Positions 21,639 through 21,935 of a DNA stretch of 21,935 bases are shown piece by piece (within the stretch, counting starts at the first letter, position 1; every line of letters starts with the position of its first letter). Under the pieces are notes generated by a model. The model was not told the origin of the DNA and made no database searches. It saw only the letters and a program-made list of their open reading frames with translations. Source of the DNA: JAGTQI01 sp038868115 (GTDB taxonomy: Archaea; Thermoproteota; Bathyarchaeia; Bathyarchaeales; Bathycorpusculaceae); the NCBI GenBank assembly GCA_038868115.1, contig JAWBXA010000016.1, positions 1 to 21,935 on the forward strand, given 5' to 3'. The translations under genes were made by a program, and so were the position numbers.

Positions 21639-21935
21639 TCAAGATCGCAAAAGTTCCATCATTTCTGTAGCTTTAACTAGGTTTGAGATTAGCATAGCGG
21701 TAGTAACAGGGCCAACTCCGCCAACAACGGGTGTTATTGCCTCTGCCTTTTCCTTAACCGCGTCAAAATCAACATCCCCTATCAACTTAAATTTTCCTGG
21801 TCGTTCAGGATCTTCTACTGCACTAACTCCTACATCTATCACTACGGCTCCCTCTTTAATCATGTCAGCAGTTATTAAATGGGGTTTTCCAGCAGCTGAC
21901 ACTACAATATCAGCGGTCTTTGTATACTTGGCAAG
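21639..21935 (-). CDS. folD: FolD, methylenetetrahydrofolate dehydrogenase/cyclohydrolase (C-terminal part)
   Basis: The gene enters from the right edge with its 5' end outside the window. The visible 98 residues are the NAD(P)-binding end: ADIVVSAAGKPHLITADMIK, GAVVIDVGVSAVEDPERPGK, LIGDVDFDAVKEKA, and ITPVVGGVGPVTTAMLISNL. FolD interconverts methylene- and formyl-tetrahydrofolate via methenyl-tetrahydrofolate, the step before MetF. The usual PVPGGVGPMT motif reads PVVGGVGPVT here, a conservative change at the loop. It heads a folD-metV-metF operon. The active-site lysine region lies outside the window, so completeness cannot be judged. Confidence 0.9.
   Translation of the reverse strand, partial: LAKYTKTADIVVSAAGKPHLITADMIKEGAVVIDVGVSAVEDPERPGKFKLIGDVDFDAVKEKAEAITPVVGGVGPVTTAMLISNLVKATEMMELLRS

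Noticed and set aside
1..21935. CRISPR array, insertion sequence or integrase
   Set aside because: No regularly spaced direct repeats, transposase or recombinase motifs were seen on either strand.

Overview
The window looks like a chromosome segment of an AT-rich, non-halophilic archaeon, most plausibly a Bathyarchaeia-type lineage. The archaeal markers are a membrane-anchored LonB protease, an archaeal Holliday junction resolvase (Hjc), ribosomal protein L35Ae, an adenosine-specific kinase (DUF355 family), formylmethanofuran:tetrahydromethanopterin formyltransferase and an MtrH-family methyltransferase, together with TATA-box promoters and several probable leaderless or TTG-started genes. 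The lineage assignment is inference; no rRNA gene is present.

Layout. 1-455: decayed remnants of an oligopeptide ABC ATPase and perhaps an M20 peptidase. 456-3375: an iron-uptake operon (dtxR-type regulator, feoA, feoB, minus strand) with a perfect inverted-repeat operator just upstream of the regulator. 3376-4293: a possible orphan promoter, then a divergent DUF134 regulator / DUF5320-like pair; the second gene is frameshifted in a run of seven A. 4294-6055: yjbQ followed by about 1.2 kb of decayed or non-coding DNA with a GNAT acetyltransferase remnant, a 15-bp inverted repeat and three consecutive hairpins. 6056-9122: lonB, hjc and rpl35ae. 9410-11315: a glutamate-1-semialdehyde aminomutase-like enzyme converging on mobA. 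11388-13450: a 39-residue double-CxxC protein, a winged-helix protein translationally coupled to a ParA/MinD-type ATPase, another winged-helix protein and a small charged protein. 13500-15584: a GC-richer potentially structured block, a stand-alone LigD-type 3'-phosphoesterase, an adenosine-specific kinase, a small unknown protein and trmO. 15753-17621: 5-formyltetrahydrofolate cyclo-ligase family protein and a VTT/DedA-like membrane protein plus doubtful small ORFs. 17910-21935: ftr, an mtrH-family gene, metF, metV and partial folD, all on the minus strand.

How they work together. The right end is the most interesting part. folD-metV-metF are the tetrahydrofolate (bacterial-type) methyl-branch enzymes; next to them lie ftr, which in characterised archaea works with tetrahydromethanopterin, and an MtrH-family methyltransferase. 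No mtrA-G or acsE is seen. The simplest reading is a mixed-pterin one-carbon pathway in which the MtrH-family protein moves a methyl group between a corrinoid protein and methyl-tetrahydrofolate (or -methanopterin), in an acetogenic or methylotrophic (for example methoxy-compound-using) archaeon. The feo/dtxR operon would supply iron under metal-dependent control. Translation starts include an unusually high share of TTG codons, several with good Shine-Dalgarno sequences.
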